A stretch of DNA of 64,000 nt, from NCBI GenBank assembly GCA_046154965.1, contig JBJXDY010000044.1, positions 111,665 to 175,664 of the forward strand, given 5' to 3'. A program made the position numbers and the translations under genes. The stretch comes from DATKFM01 sp046154965 (GTDB lineage Bacteria; Pseudomonadota; Alphaproteobacteria; Dongiales; Dongiaceae). Of the stretch, positions 21,208-29,581 are shown one piece after another (the stretch's first letter is position 1; every line of letters starts with the position of its first letter). The notes beneath the pieces were generated by a model, which searched no databases, was not told where the DNA came from, and saw nothing but the letters and a program-made list of their open reading frames with translations.

Positions 21208-21951
21208 TCAAACATCATCTTCGCCGCCCCAGGGCGCACGATCCGCGAGCATGTCTATCACATCAGCCGCCGTGGTCGTAGGCAGCGACAAATCGAAGAT
21301 GACATTGAGGACATTCTGGGATTCTGTCAGGCCGTTAACGGCACGTTGCGCCAACCGCTGCAGTTGAGCCAAGGGCAGATCTGTCAATGGACCGGAAGTG
21401 AAGGCTTCGGATGCAGAGTCGCCCAGGAGCATGAGTGACATGCCCAATGCCGCGCGGCGTCGGGTATCGGTTTCCTGTTGCAACGCCGATCGTAGCGCCG
21501 GACGAGACCGCTCTGCGTCTTCTGGAAAGCTAGTGAGAACATGCGCAGATAACATCCTCAGGGTGACATCAGTCGATGTCAGGTGCGACTCCGCGATCTC
21601 CAAACCCTTGCGCACTGCAGCCCGACTCTGAGCAATCCACGATCTCTCCTGAGGCGTTGGTTTAGCATGGTAACCGCCGCCGTTTGCAATTGCGCCTATC
21701 AAGGCAATTACGCCCGAACGGTCGCAGGGCGCGGAGCCCCCGGCAATTTCCCACAGGAAGGGCACGGCGTGGGAGGTTGCCTCGTAGATTGTGCCTTGAT
21801 GCGAGATACTACTGTGGAGCAACGTCAGCACTTCCTCGCGCCGTTGCAGGTCAGATGAGATCAAATCGCGTAGCAGATTAGGAAGATCGTTAGCGGGGCC
21901 ATAGCAGTGCCGAATGTTGCCCCAATCTATCTTTGCCAGACCTTCAAGCAT
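21208..21951 (-). CDS. HEAT-repeat-like protein of unknown function
   Basis: A 247-residue, mostly helical soluble protein. The opening IDWGNIRHCYGPANDLPNLL, followed by SISHQGTIYEATSHAVPFLW, resembles a set of HEAT-repeat proteins that are patchily distributed in bacteria; later helices (LRMLSAHVLTSFPEDAERS, RRRAALGMSLMLLGD) fit the repeat pattern. No catalytic motif is apparent. Base composition appears lower in GC than the flanking genes, which with the patchy family distribution suggests transfer. It lies between the FNT and BenE-type genes, all on the minus strand. Confidence 0.75.
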   Translation of the reverse strand: MLEGLAKIDWGNIRHCYGPANDLPNLLRDLISSDLQRREEVLTLLHSSISHQGTIYEATSHAVPFLWEIAGGSAPCDRSGVIALIGAIANGGGYHAKPTPQERSWIAQSRAAVRKGLEIAESHLTSTDVTLRMLSAHVLTSFPEDAERSRPALRSALQQETDTRRRAALGMSLMLLGDSASEAFTSGPLTDLPLAQLQRLAQRAVNGLTESQNVLNVIFDLSLPTTTAADVIDMLADRAPWGGEDDV

Positions 21952-21967
21952 TGAGCCGCTCCCGTGC

Positions 21968-23146
21968 TCACTGGCGGCCCACGCGCATCAGCGCCATCAC
22001 CAGGCCACCGGCGATCAGGCCCCAGAAGGCCGGGCCGATGCCGAAGAAGGAGACGCCCGAGGCGGCGGTGATGAAGGTGAGGATGGCGGGGATGCGCTCG
22101 TCTTCTTTCGAAAGCGCCGCGACAAGCGCGCTGGCGAGGCTGCCCAGTAGCGCGAGGCCGGCAACGGCCTGGATCAGCAGCGGTGGAGACGCGGCAATAA
22201 AAGCCGCGGCGAAGCCAGCGAAGAGGCCAATCACCAGATAGCTGGCGCCGGCGGAGACGCTGGCGATGTAACGCTTGGCGGGATCGGGATGGGCTTCCGG
22301 CCCGGCGCAGAGTGCCGCGGTGATCGCCGCGAGGTTCAGGGCATGGCCGCCGAACGGCGCGACCAGCGCACTGCTGATGCCGGTGGACAGGAACAGCGGG
22401 CCGGCGGCCGGGCGGTAGCCATTGGCGCCGAGCACGGCGAGGCCCGGCAGATTCTGCGACGCCATGGTGACGATGAAGAGGGGCAGGGCGATGCCGATGA
22501 TGGCGTCGAGGGAGAAGACCGGCGTCAGCAGCACCGGGCGCGGCAGGATATCGGCCATCGCGCCCTCGGGGATCGGCGTGGCAATAAACACGATGGCCGC
22601 CGTGACCACCACGGCGATGGGCACCGCCCAGGGCCGCAGGAACCGCCAGGCCAGCGCCCAGACGATGATGATCGGCAGCGCCAGCGCGGGCATCTGAGCA
22701 ACGGCCTCAACCGGCGCCAGGCAGATATGCAGCAGCACGCCGGCCAGCATGGCGCTGGCCAGGGTGGTGGGGATCGACTCCACCGCGCGGGCGAAGGGGC
22801 GCCACAGGCCGGCGACGATCACCAGCGCCGCCGCCACCAGGAAGGCGCCGACGGCGACGGCGAAGCCGCCCGATGGCGCGACGGTGGAGGCCAGCAGCGC
22901 CGCGCCCGGCGTCGACCAGGCGATGGCGATGGGCATGCGCATGCGCAGCCCTAGCCAGATCGCCAGCAGCCCCTGGCCGATGCAGAGCGCCAGCAGGCCG
23001 GAGGCGGCCTCGGCCGGACTGGCGCCCACGCCGGCCAATCCCTGGAGCACGATGGGAAAGGCGCTGGCGAAGCCGACCACGGCCGCGAGCACGCCCGCCG
23101 AGATCGGCTGGGCGATCGATCCGGTGGAGCCGGCGGCGACGGTCAT
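21968..23146 (-). CDS. BenE-family transporter (benzoate/H+ symporter type)
   Basis: A 392-residue integral membrane protein with about twelve hydrophobic helices. The N-terminal SAGVLAAVVGFASAFPIVLQ and the segments IAWSTPGAALLAS and APFGGHALNLAAITAALCAG are characteristic of the BenE family, whose founding member imports benzoate. No aromatic degradation genes are present, so the real substrate is open. It is the first gene of a minus-strand group ending with the FNT gene. Confidence 0.9.
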   Translation of the reverse strand: MTVAAGSTGSIAQPISAGVLAAVVGFASAFPIVLQGLAGVGASPAEAASGLLALCIGQGLLAIWLGLRMRMPIAIAWSTPGAALLASTVAPSGGFAVAVGAFLVAAALVIVAGLWRPFARAVESIPTTLASAMLAGVLLHICLAPVEAVAQMPALALPIIIVWALAWRFLRPWAVPIAVVVTAAIVFIATPIPEGAMADILPRPVLLTPVFSLDAIIGIALPLFIVTMASQNLPGLAVLGANGYRPAAGPLFLSTGISSALVAPFGGHALNLAAITAALCAGPEAHPDPAKRYIASVSAGASYLVIGLFAGFAAAFIAASPPLLIQAVAGLALLGSLASALVAALSKEDERIPAILTFITAASGVSFFGIGPAFWGLIAGGLVMALMRVGRQ

Positions 23147-23276
23147 GGAATTTCCTGTTCGTCCATACGGTTCATAGGCATGGGCGGCGGCAGCATAAGG
23201 GCTGCGGCCGCCAGGGCCAAGGCCGGGAACCTTTCGGCAGCAGCGGCATCAAATGATCAGAGTGAAGGGAAGCATG

Positions 23277-23804
23277 ATGAGCCTGCGCGCCGTCGACTAT
23301 GAACAACTAAGCGATCTCGAGCTGACCGAGCGGGCGGCCGGGCGCGACGGGACCGCGGTGCGGCTGATCACGACCCGGCATAATCAGCGCCTGTACCGCG
23401 CTGCCTGGAGCATCCTGCGCAACCGCGCCGATGCCGAAGACGCGATACAGGACGCCTACATCAAGGCTTTCGCGACCGGCGCGCGTTTCACCGGCAGGTC
23501 CAGCCTCTCGACCTGGCTAACGCGGATCGCGGTCAACGAGGCGCTGCAACGCAAGCGCGCGGCCTCGCGCCGCCGCCGCACGCTGGAGATGCAGGATGTC
23601 ACCGTCCTCGAAACCTATCGGGAAACCTATATGAGCGGAAACGCCCAGCAACAGACGCCGGAGACAGAACTGGCGCGCCGTCAGATCGCCAAGGTCCTAG
23701 AAGCCGCCGTGGCACAGCTCTCCGATATCTTCCGCACCGTGTTCGTGCTGCGGGAGATTGAAGGGCTTTCGGCCTCGAGCGCGGTGCGGCCAATGCATAT
23801 CTGA
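23277..23804 (+). pseudogene. ECF-type sigma factor, truncated in region 4 by a deletion
   Basis: Starts as a normal ECF sigma factor: region 2 with RLYRAAWSILRNRADAEDAIQDAYIKAF and STWLTRIAVNEALQRKR, then region 4 up to FRTVFVLREIEGLS. In intact relatives the helix-turn-helix that contacts the -35 element follows; here the frame instead reads SSAVRPMHI and stops. The missing part of region 4 should abolish promoter recognition. An AAGGGA site favours the second of two adjacent ATGs (23277). The next codons on another frame belong to a different protein, which marks a deletion junction near 23762-23776. Confidence 0.85.
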
Positions 23805-23941
23805 GTCTGATCCCGTCGCTGGGTCCGGACTTCCACCAGGTCGCCGGGCGCATGGCCGGCGACGAAGCGTTCCATGTGGCGATCCTGGCCAATGCGCTGG
23901 GCGAGCCGATTCCGAAGGAAGGCCTGATGTTCGGCGGCTGA
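23762..23941 (+). pseudogene. C-terminal remnant of a ferritin-like domain protein
   Basis: In the frame one base off from the sigma gene, codons from about 23768 read FGLERGAANAYLSLIPSL, then RMAGDEAFHVAIL and LGEPIPKEGLMFGG before a TGA at 23939-23941. This looks like the last helices of a ferritin-like (four-helix, di-iron type) domain, with acidic and histidine residues in DEAFH. There is no start codon and a TGA at 23759-23761 closes the frame immediately upstream, so only this tail of about 58 codons survives. It was fused out of frame to the sigma factor gene by the same deletion. Confidence 0.7.
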
Positions 23942-23974
23942 TGCCCGCCATCGGACTACGGCAGCGCTGGAATC

Positions 23975-24382
23975 ATGTCGCGTTCCCTCCGCAAAACTCT
24001 GGCGCTCGCCGTCTTCGGGATCATCATCGCCGCACCATTTCAGGCTTTGCCGCAGCTCCCCCTGCCTGGCGGCGACCCGGCACGCGGCGCATGGCTCTAT
24101 AAACGGGTCTGCGCCGCCTGCCATTCCCTTGATGCCAACCGGGTCGGGCCGATGCATCGCGGCGTGGTGGGGCGGCCGGTGGCGTCGGTCGAAGGTTTCC
24201 GCTACAGCGAAGCGCTATCCGCACAGAATTTCGTCTGGGACGAGGTGGCGTTGGACAAATGGCTGCAGAACCCGCCGGGGATGGTGCCGGGTACGGCATT
24301 GGGTATCAGGGTGCGCTTGGCGAAAGACCGGGCCGATATCATCGCCTATCTGCGGCAGGAGGCTGGGCAACCAGCCCTCTAA
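23975..24382 (+). CDS. Small exported c-type cytochrome lacking the usual axial methionine
   Basis: A 135-residue class I cytochrome c-like protein. A signal peptide (residues about 1-25, ALAVFGIIIAAPFQALP) is followed by the haem motif CAACH at 46-50. The segment usually holding the sixth haem ligand, PGTxM, reads PGTAL: residue 109 is Leu, encoded by TTG at 24299-24301, one base from ATG. The only nearby Met is four residues away on the other side of the PG turn. The rest of the fold (VGRPVASVEGFRYSEAL, DRADIIAYL) is well preserved. It sits right behind the sigma/ferritin scar, so it may be decaying or altered in function. Confidence 0.87.
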   Translation: MSRSLRKTLALAVFGIIIAAPFQALPQLPLPGGDPARGAWLYKRVCAACHSLDANRVGPMHRGVVGRPVASVEGFRYSEALSAQNFVWDEVALDKWLQNPPGMVPGTALGIRVRLAKDRADIIAYLRQEAGQPAL

Positions 24383-24460
24383 CATGCTGCTATCAAATAA
24401 ACTTCGTAGTAACAATGGATTACTTGGCTTTCTTCGCAATCAATTGAGTTCGTTTCGCCC

Positions 24461-24489
24461 TTGCAAAAGCGGCTGCGCGCGGCTATCTA
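24461..24489 (+). promoter_or_regulatory. Possible promoter for rpsB-tsf
   Basis: TTGCAA and TATCTA are separated by 17 bases, and transcription from here would give a leader of about 130 bases before rpsB. The match to the consensus is only moderate (four and three of six bases), so this is a suggestion based on spacing and position. Confidence 0.35.
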
Positions 24490-24627
24490 CCAACCACTTC
24501 TAAAACCGCACGCGGGTCCGCGGTCGGACGGGGAGACATCCCGCCGCCTGCTCCGGTGTTCCTGAGGATGCTTCGGCGCCCTTGGGGATCACTTCCCGCG
24601 GAGGCATAACCGGAAAAGGACTGACCA

Positions 24628-25416
24628 ATGGCGCTGCCAACGTTCACCATGCGCCAGCTTATGGAAGCTGGCGTGCATTTCGGACATCACACCCGCCGCT
24701 GGAACCCGAAGATGGCCCCATTCCTCTTCGGCGTGCGCAATGGCGTGCATATCATCGACCTCGAGCAGACCGTGCCGATGCTGCACAAGGCGCTGGAGAC
24801 CGTGCGCGACGTGGTCGCCGGCGGCGGCCGCGTGCTCTTTGTCGGCACCAAGCGCCAGGCGAGTGACAAGATTGCCGACGCCGCCAAGCGCTGTGGCCAG
24901 TACTATGTCAATCACCGTTGGCTCGGCGGCATGCTGACGAACTGGAAGACCATCTCCAACTCGATCAAGCGGCTAAAGAACATCGACGAGCAGATTGCGC
25001 AGGGCGCCCAGGGCCTGACCAAGAAGGAGCAGCTCAACTTGACCCGCGAGCGCGACAAGCTGGAGCGCGCGCTCGGCGGCATCAAGGAAATGGGCGGCCA
25101 GCCGGACGTGCTGTTCGTCATCGACACCAACAAGGAGCAGATCGCCATCGCCGAAGCGAAGACGCTGAACATTCCGGTGATCGCCGTGCTCGACAGCAAT
25201 TGCGATCCCGCCGGAATCACCTTCCCGGTCCCCGGCAATGATGACGCCATCCGCGCCATCGCCACCTATTGCGACCTGATCAGCGATGCCGTGCTCGACG
25301 GCCTGCAGCGCGAGATGATCGCCTCGGGCACCGATGTCGGCGCGCAGGAAGTGGCGCCGGTCGAGGCGCTGCCGCCGGAACCCGAAAGCGCGCCGACGCC
25401 GGCCGCGTCGGCTTGA
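24628..25416 (+). CDS. rpsB: 30S ribosomal protein S2
   Basis: Component of the small ribosomal subunit, needed for S1 docking. It is 262 residues with the conserved opening FTMRQLMEAGVHFGHHTRRW and later RWLGGMLTNWKTI, PDVLFVIDTNKE and DSNCDP. The C-terminal tail rich in Pro, Ala and Glu is common in Alphaproteobacteria. An AAGGA site precedes the ATG. It is followed by tsf, the widespread bacterial arrangement, with a strong hairpin between the two. Confidence 0.98.
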   Translation: MALPTFTMRQLMEAGVHFGHHTRRWNPKMAPFLFGVRNGVHIIDLEQTVPMLHKALETVRDVVAGGGRVLFVGTKRQASDKIADAAKRCGQYYVNHRWLGGMLTNWKTISNSIKRLKNIDEQIAQGAQGLTKKEQLNLTRERDKLERALGGIKEMGGQPDVLFVIDTNKEQIAIAEAKTLNIPVIAVLDSNCDPAGITFPVPGNDDAIRAIATYCDLISDAVLDGLQREMIASGTDVGAQEVAPVEALPPEPESAPTPAASA

Positions 25417-25421
25417 TTCTG

Positions 25422-25449
25422 GCGGCGTCCCCGGCAATGGGGACGCCGC
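25422..25449 (+). terminator. Strong hairpin between rpsB and tsf
   Basis: A perfect 11-bp stem (GCGGCGTCCCC with GGGGACGCCGC) closes a six-base loop. There is no T run after it, so it is not a classical intrinsic terminator; it may attenuate transcription, or define an mRNA end or processing site between the S2 and EF-Ts genes. Confidence 0.65.
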
Positions 25450-25495
25450 ACCCACTGTTCATGGACTGCAACACTAGAGATTGAAGGGAACGACC

Positions 25496-26386
25496 ATGGC
25501 CGAGATCACATCCGATCTCGTCAAGAGACTGCGCGAGATGACCGGCGCCGGCATGATGGACTGCAAGAAGGCGCTCGGCGAAACCGGTGGCGACATCGAT
25601 GCCGCCGTGGACTATCTGCGCAAAAAGGGCATCGCCAAGGCCGGCTCCAAGGCCGGGCGCGTGGCCGCGCAGGGTCTGGTCACGGTCGCCGTTGAAAACG
25701 GTAAAGGCGCCGTGGTCGAGGTCAATTCCGAGACCGATTTCGTCGCCCGGAACGAAAAGTTCCAGGAGTTTGTTAAAGGCGTTTCGCAGCTGGCGCTGAA
25801 GAGCGGCAGCGTCGAGGAGCTGGCCAAGAAACCATTCCCCGGCGGCAGCGGCAGCGTTGCCGACAAGCTGACCGATCTGATCGCCACCATCGGCGAGAAC
25901 ATGTCGCTGCGCCGCATGGCGGCGGTGAGCGCCAATCCCGGCGTGGTGGCGGCCTATGTCCACAGCGCGCTGCTGCCCAACATGGGCAAGATCGGCGTTC
26001 TCGTGGCGCTGGAGTCCAGCGGCGACCAAGGCAAGTTGGCGGCGGTGGGCAAGCAGCTCGCCATGCATATCGCCTTCGCCAACCCGCAGGCGCTGACATC
26101 GGACGCCGTGCCGGCTGCGGCGATCGAGCGGGAGAAAGCGGTGCTGGCGGAAACCGCCAAGGCTTCCGGCAAGCCGGAGCCGGTGATCGCCAAGATGATC
26201 GAGGGCGGCCTGCGCAAGTATCTCGAGGACATCGTGCTGCTGGAGCAGACCTTCGCCATCGACGGCAAGTCCAAGGTGAAGGATGTGGTGGAAGCGGCGG
26301 CCAAGGAAATCGGCGCGCCCGTGAGGGTGGCCGGCTTCGTCCGCATGGCCCTGGGCGAGGGCGTCGAGGCGGCGGCGGAAGGCTGA
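25496..26386 (+). CDS. tsf: Translation elongation factor Ts
   Basis: Nucleotide exchange factor for EF-Tu. It is 296 residues with the diagnostic N-terminal domain LREMTGAGMMDCKKALGE and the NSETDFVARN segment. A GAAGGGA ribosome site precedes the ATG at 25496; a TTG in the same frame at 25481 is less likely. It is followed by pyrH and frr, an order conserved across Proteobacteria. Confidence 0.98.
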   Translation: MAEITSDLVKRLREMTGAGMMDCKKALGETGGDIDAAVDYLRKKGIAKAGSKAGRVAAQGLVTVAVENGKGAVVEVNSETDFVARNEKFQEFVKGVSQLALKSGSVEELAKKPFPGGSGSVADKLTDLIATIGENMSLRRMAAVSANPGVVAAYVHSALLPNMGKIGVLVALESSGDQGKLAAVGKQLAMHIAFANPQALTSDAVPAAAIEREKAVLAETAKASGKPEPVIAKMIEGGLRKYLEDIVLLEQTFAIDGKSKVKDVVEAAAKEIGAPVRVAGFVRMALGEGVEAAAEG

Positions 26387-26392
26387 GCGATT

Positions 26393-26413
26393 CCGCCGGT
26401 TTAACGCCGGCGG
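26393..26413 (+). terminator. Hairpin after tsf
   Basis: A perfect 7-bp stem (CCGCCGG with CCGGCGG) around a seven-base loop begins six bases after the tsf stop. No T run follows, so it is a weak terminator candidate or a 3'-end stabilising structure. Confidence 0.35.
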
Positions 26414-26558
26414 CATTGCCACAACTTCGCCTCACGGCGGCCTTAGGGTCGGCGGCTGGCGGGGGCAGGCTCCCGGCATTACCTAGTGGCCGCGGCGGCC
26501 GTTTGTGTATGATTACGCCCGGCCGGGGCTGATTCGGCGCAACGGGCGGGGGTGCAGG

Positions 26559-27308
26559 ATGGCGGATCGAGTTGCCGAAAGGAATGTCGTGCCGCTGAAG
26601 GCCGTCTACCGCCGGGTGCTGCTGAAGCTGTCCGGCGAAGCCCTGATGGGCAACCGTGACTATGGCCTGGAGCAGGAGACTGTCGACCGCATTGCCCGCG
26701 AGGTGCAGGCGGTCAACCAGATGGGCGTTGAAGTCTGCATGGTGATCGGCGGCGGCAACATTTTCCGCGGCGTTGCCGGCGCTTCCCAGGGCATGCAGCG
26801 CGCCACCGCCGACTATATGGGCATGCTGGCGACGGTCATGAACGCGCTGGCGGTGCAGAATGCGCTGGAGCAGTTGGGAGTCGCCACCCGGGTGCAATCG
26901 GCCATCACCATGACATCGGTCTGCGAGCCCTATATCCGCCGCCGCGCGCTGCGGCATATGGAGAAGGGGCGGGTGGTGATCTTCGCCGCCGGCACCGGCA
27001 ATCCATTCTTCACCACGGATACGGCGGCGGCCTTGCGCGCCTCGGAGATGGGCTGCGACGTGCTGCTGAAGGGCACCAAGGTGGACGGCGTCTACAGCGC
27101 CGATCCAAAGAAGGATCCGAAGGCCGACCGCTATGAGCGACTGACCTATCTGGAGGTGCTGGCGCGCGATCTCAAGGTGATGGATGCGGCGGCGATCTCG
27201 CTGGCGCGCGAAAACAATATCCCCATCCTGGTGTTCGCCATCACCCAGGCCGGCGCCTTCAGCGAGGCGATCTGCGGCAAGGGGAAGTTCACGATAATCA
27301 CGGAATAG
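26559..27308 (+). CDS. pyrH: UMP kinase
   Basis: Phosphorylates UMP to UDP in pyrimidine nucleotide synthesis. It is 249 residues with the amino-acid-kinase fold motifs LLKLSGEALMG, MVIGGGNIFRG, GTGNPFFTTDTAAALRA and KVDGVYSADP. The ATG at 26559 follows a G-rich ribosome site and lies 17 residues before the conserved RRVLLKLSGE; the open frame to 26505 is an unlikely extension. frr follows after eight bases, so the two are co-transcribed. Confidence 0.97.
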   Translation: MADRVAERNVVPLKAVYRRVLLKLSGEALMGNRDYGLEQETVDRIAREVQAVNQMGVEVCMVIGGGNIFRGVAGASQGMQRATADYMGMLATVMNALAVQNALEQLGVATRVQSAITMTSVCEPYIRRRALRHMEKGRVVIFAAGTGNPFFTTDTAAALRASEMGCDVLLKGTKVDGVYSADPKKDPKADRYERLTYLEVLARDLKVMDAAAISLARENNIPILVFAITQAGAFSEAICGKGKFTIITE

Positions 27309-27316
27309 GGAAGACC

Positions 27317-27877
27317 ATGGCTATCGAGGCGGACAAGAACGAACTGAAGCGGCGCATGGATGGCGCCATCGACGCGCTGAAGCGCGAATTCGCCGGGCTG
27401 CGTACCGGCCGCGCGTCGCCGCATTTGTTGGATACGGTCATTGTGAAGGCCTATGGCAGCGACCTGCCGATCGCCCAGGTTGGCACCGTCGGCGTGCCCG
27501 AGCCGCGCATGATCACCGTGCAGGTGTGGGATCGCGGCCTGGTTTCGGCCGTGGAGAAGGCGATCCGCGATGCCGGTCTCGGCCTCAATCCCTCGTCAGA
27601 TGGGCAGCTGGTCCGCGTGCCGCTGCCGCAGCTCAGCCAGGAGCGCCGGCAGGAGCTGTCGAAAGTGGCGCACAAGTATACCGAATCCGCCCGCGTCGCC
27701 GTGCGCAACATCCGCCGCGACGGTATGGAGGCGCTGAAGAAAATGGAGAAGGATCACAAGATTTCCGAAGACGAGCACCGCACGCGGTCCGACGAAGTAC
27801 AGAAAATGACCGACCAGCACATCAAACTGGTGGACGAGATGCTGGCGCAAAAAGAAAAAGAAATCATGCAGGTCTAG
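27317..27877 (+). CDS. frr: Ribosome recycling factor
   Basis: Splits post-termination ribosomes together with EF-G. It is 186 residues, the standard length, with the conserved LRTGRASPHLLD, VPEPRMITVQVWD, NPSSDGQLVRVPLP and a C-terminal helix of the three-helix bundle (RDGMEALKKMEKDHKISED). It ends at TAG one base before the TTG start of uppS. Confidence 0.98.
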   Translation: MAIEADKNELKRRMDGAIDALKREFAGLRTGRASPHLLDTVIVKAYGSDLPIAQVGTVGVPEPRMITVQVWDRGLVSAVEKAIRDAGLGLNPSSDGQLVRVPLPQLSQERRQELSKVAHKYTESARVAVRNIRRDGMEALKKMEKDHKISEDEHRTRSDEVQKMTDQHIKLVDEMLAQKEKEIMQV

Positions 27878-27878
27878 A

Positions 27879-28610
27879 TTGGCAGAAGCCCTCGCAACAT
27901 CTGGCGGCGCAACGCCGCCGGTACATGTCGCCATCATCATGGACGGAAACGGCCGCTGGGCCCGGTCCCGCGGCCTGCCGCGCACCGTCGGCCATCAGCG
28001 CGGCGCCGAAGCGGTGCGGCGCACGGTGGTCGGCGCGGCGGATCTGGGCATTTCCTACCTGACGCTGTTCGGCTTCTCGTCGGAAAACTGGAAGCGGCCG
28101 CTGAGCGAGATCGACGACCTGATGGCGTTGTTGCGCCTCTATATCCGCAGCGAGATCGACGGGCTTGACCGCAATGGCGTGCGCATCCGCGTGATCGGCG
28201 ACCGGGAGAAGCTGGCGCCCGATATCGTCCAGCTGATCGAGCAGGCGGAGACGCGCACCCGCGGCAACCGGCGGCTCAATCTGACCGTCGCCCTCAGCTA
28301 TGGCGGACGCGCGGAGATAACCCAGGCAGCCACGCGCATCGCCGAGGATGTGAAGGCCGGCAAGCTGCAGCCCGCCGAGGTGAACGAGGCGCTGTTCAGC
28401 CGGTACCTGCTGACCGCCGAGCTGCCCGATCCCGATTTCATCATCCGCACCAGCGGCGAGAAGCGGATCAGCAATTTCCTGCTCTGGCAGTCGGCCTATA
28501 CGGAACTGATCTTCCTCGAACGGCTGTGGCCGGACTTCACCAAGGACGATCTGTCGGCGGCCATCCTGGAGTATCAACAGCGTGACCGGCGGTATGGCGG
28601 TACAGCCTAA
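27879..28610 (+). CDS. uppS: Undecaprenyl diphosphate synthase
   Basis: cis-Prenyltransferase that makes the C55 lipid carrier for peptidoglycan and other envelope glycans. It is 243 residues with the catalytic IIMDGNGRWA (Asp22), LTLFGFSSENWKRP, LSYGGRAEI and the C-terminal RTSGEKRISNFLLWQ and WPDF. The start codon is a TTG one base after the frr stop; no ATG or GTG lies closer to the conserved core. Its end overlaps cdsA by 29 bases. Confidence 0.96.
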   Translation: MAEALATSGGATPPVHVAIIMDGNGRWARSRGLPRTVGHQRGAEAVRRTVVGAADLGISYLTLFGFSSENWKRPLSEIDDLMALLRLYIRSEIDGLDRNGVRIRVIGDREKLAPDIVQLIEQAETRTRGNRRLNLTVALSYGGRAEITQAATRIAEDVKAGKLQPAEVNEALFSRYLLTAELPDPDFIIRTSGEKRISNFLLWQSAYTELIFLERLWPDFTKDDLSAAILEYQQRDRRYGGTA

Positions 28611-29439
28611 AGGCTCGGCGCTGCTCAAACGGCTCGTTTCGGCGCTCGTCCTGATCCCCGTCGCTTTTGCGGCGATCTGGTTCGGCGGGCCCGAGTATCC
28701 CTGGCTGAGGGGCGCTCCCTTGATCCTGCTGGTCGCCCTGGTGGGGGGCGTCCTCGCTTGGGAATGGGCGAGGCTGTGCAATCGGGGGCATCTGAGCTTT
28801 GCCGGGGCGCTGCTGATAGCGATGGTGCTGCTGGCGGTGGCGCTGGCGACCTTCATGCGGGACATGACCGGCATCTGGGCGCTCATGTCCAGCGCCGCCC
28901 TGGTCGCGGCCCTGGCCCGCCTCGAACATGACGCCCGGCCGTATTGGCTGGGCTTCGGCGCGCTTTACATCGGGTTGCCCTGCCTGGCCATCTTGTGGCT
29001 GCGGGGGCAGCCGCATGGGGGCTTGGCCACGCTTCTTTGGCTCTTCGCCCTCGTCTGGGCGACGGATACGGGCGCCTATGCCGCCGGCCGCCTGATCGGC
29101 GGACCCAAGCTGGCGCCGGCCATTTCGCCCAACAAAACCTGGGCCGGACTGGCTGGCGGCGTCGGAGCAGCGGCGGCCGTGGGATTTGCCGCATTTTTGC
29201 TGTTGCCAGAGGGCAACAGCCTATGGCTGGTACCGGTGAGCGGCGCTCTAGCCTTGGTGGAACAGGCCGGGGATCTGTTTGAATCCGCGGCTAAACGGCA
29301 GGCCGGGGTCAAGGACAGCAGCAATCTGATCCCCGGCCATGGCGGCGCCCTGGACCGCCTCGATGGGTTGCTCGCAGTTTGCGTGGCCGTGGCGGCACTT
29401 TGCGTCATCCTCGGCCGCCCACTGGTAGCCGGCCTCTGA
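28582..29439 (+). CDS. cdsA: Phosphatidate cytidylyltransferase
   Basis: Makes CDP-diacylglycerol, the precursor of bacterial phospholipids, in the inner membrane. It is 285 residues (281 if the ATG at 28594 is used) with about eight hydrophobic helices. The family signature near the C-terminus is complete: SAAKRQAGVKDSSNLIPGHG followed by GALDRLD. In most Alphaproteobacteria dxr follows cdsA; here only 142 non-coding bases separate it from rseP. Confidence 0.96.
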   Translation: MTGGMAVQPKGSALLKRLVSALVLIPVAFAAIWFGGPEYPWLRGAPLILLVALVGGVLAWEWARLCNRGHLSFAGALLIAMVLLAVALATFMRDMTGIWALMSSAALVAALARLEHDARPYWLGFGALYIGLPCLAILWLRGQPHGGLATLLWLFALVWATDTGAYAAGRLIGGPKLAPAISPNKTWAGLAGGVGAAAAVGFAAFLLLPEGNSLWLVPVSGALALVEQAGDLFESAAKRQAGVKDSSNLIPGHGGALDRLDGLLAVCVAVAALCVILGRPLVAGL

Positions 29440-29581
29440 TCGCGCATCCGTGAGTATGGCGGCCTTACCAAGGTGCCCGAATCCGCCTATCTCTGGGTAT
29501 GGGCATTTCCCTGGTAACTATGGTAATTGTCCCGCCCGCCCAAGGCCTTGTTGGAATCGAGAAGCTGGAGTTGACAACTGA

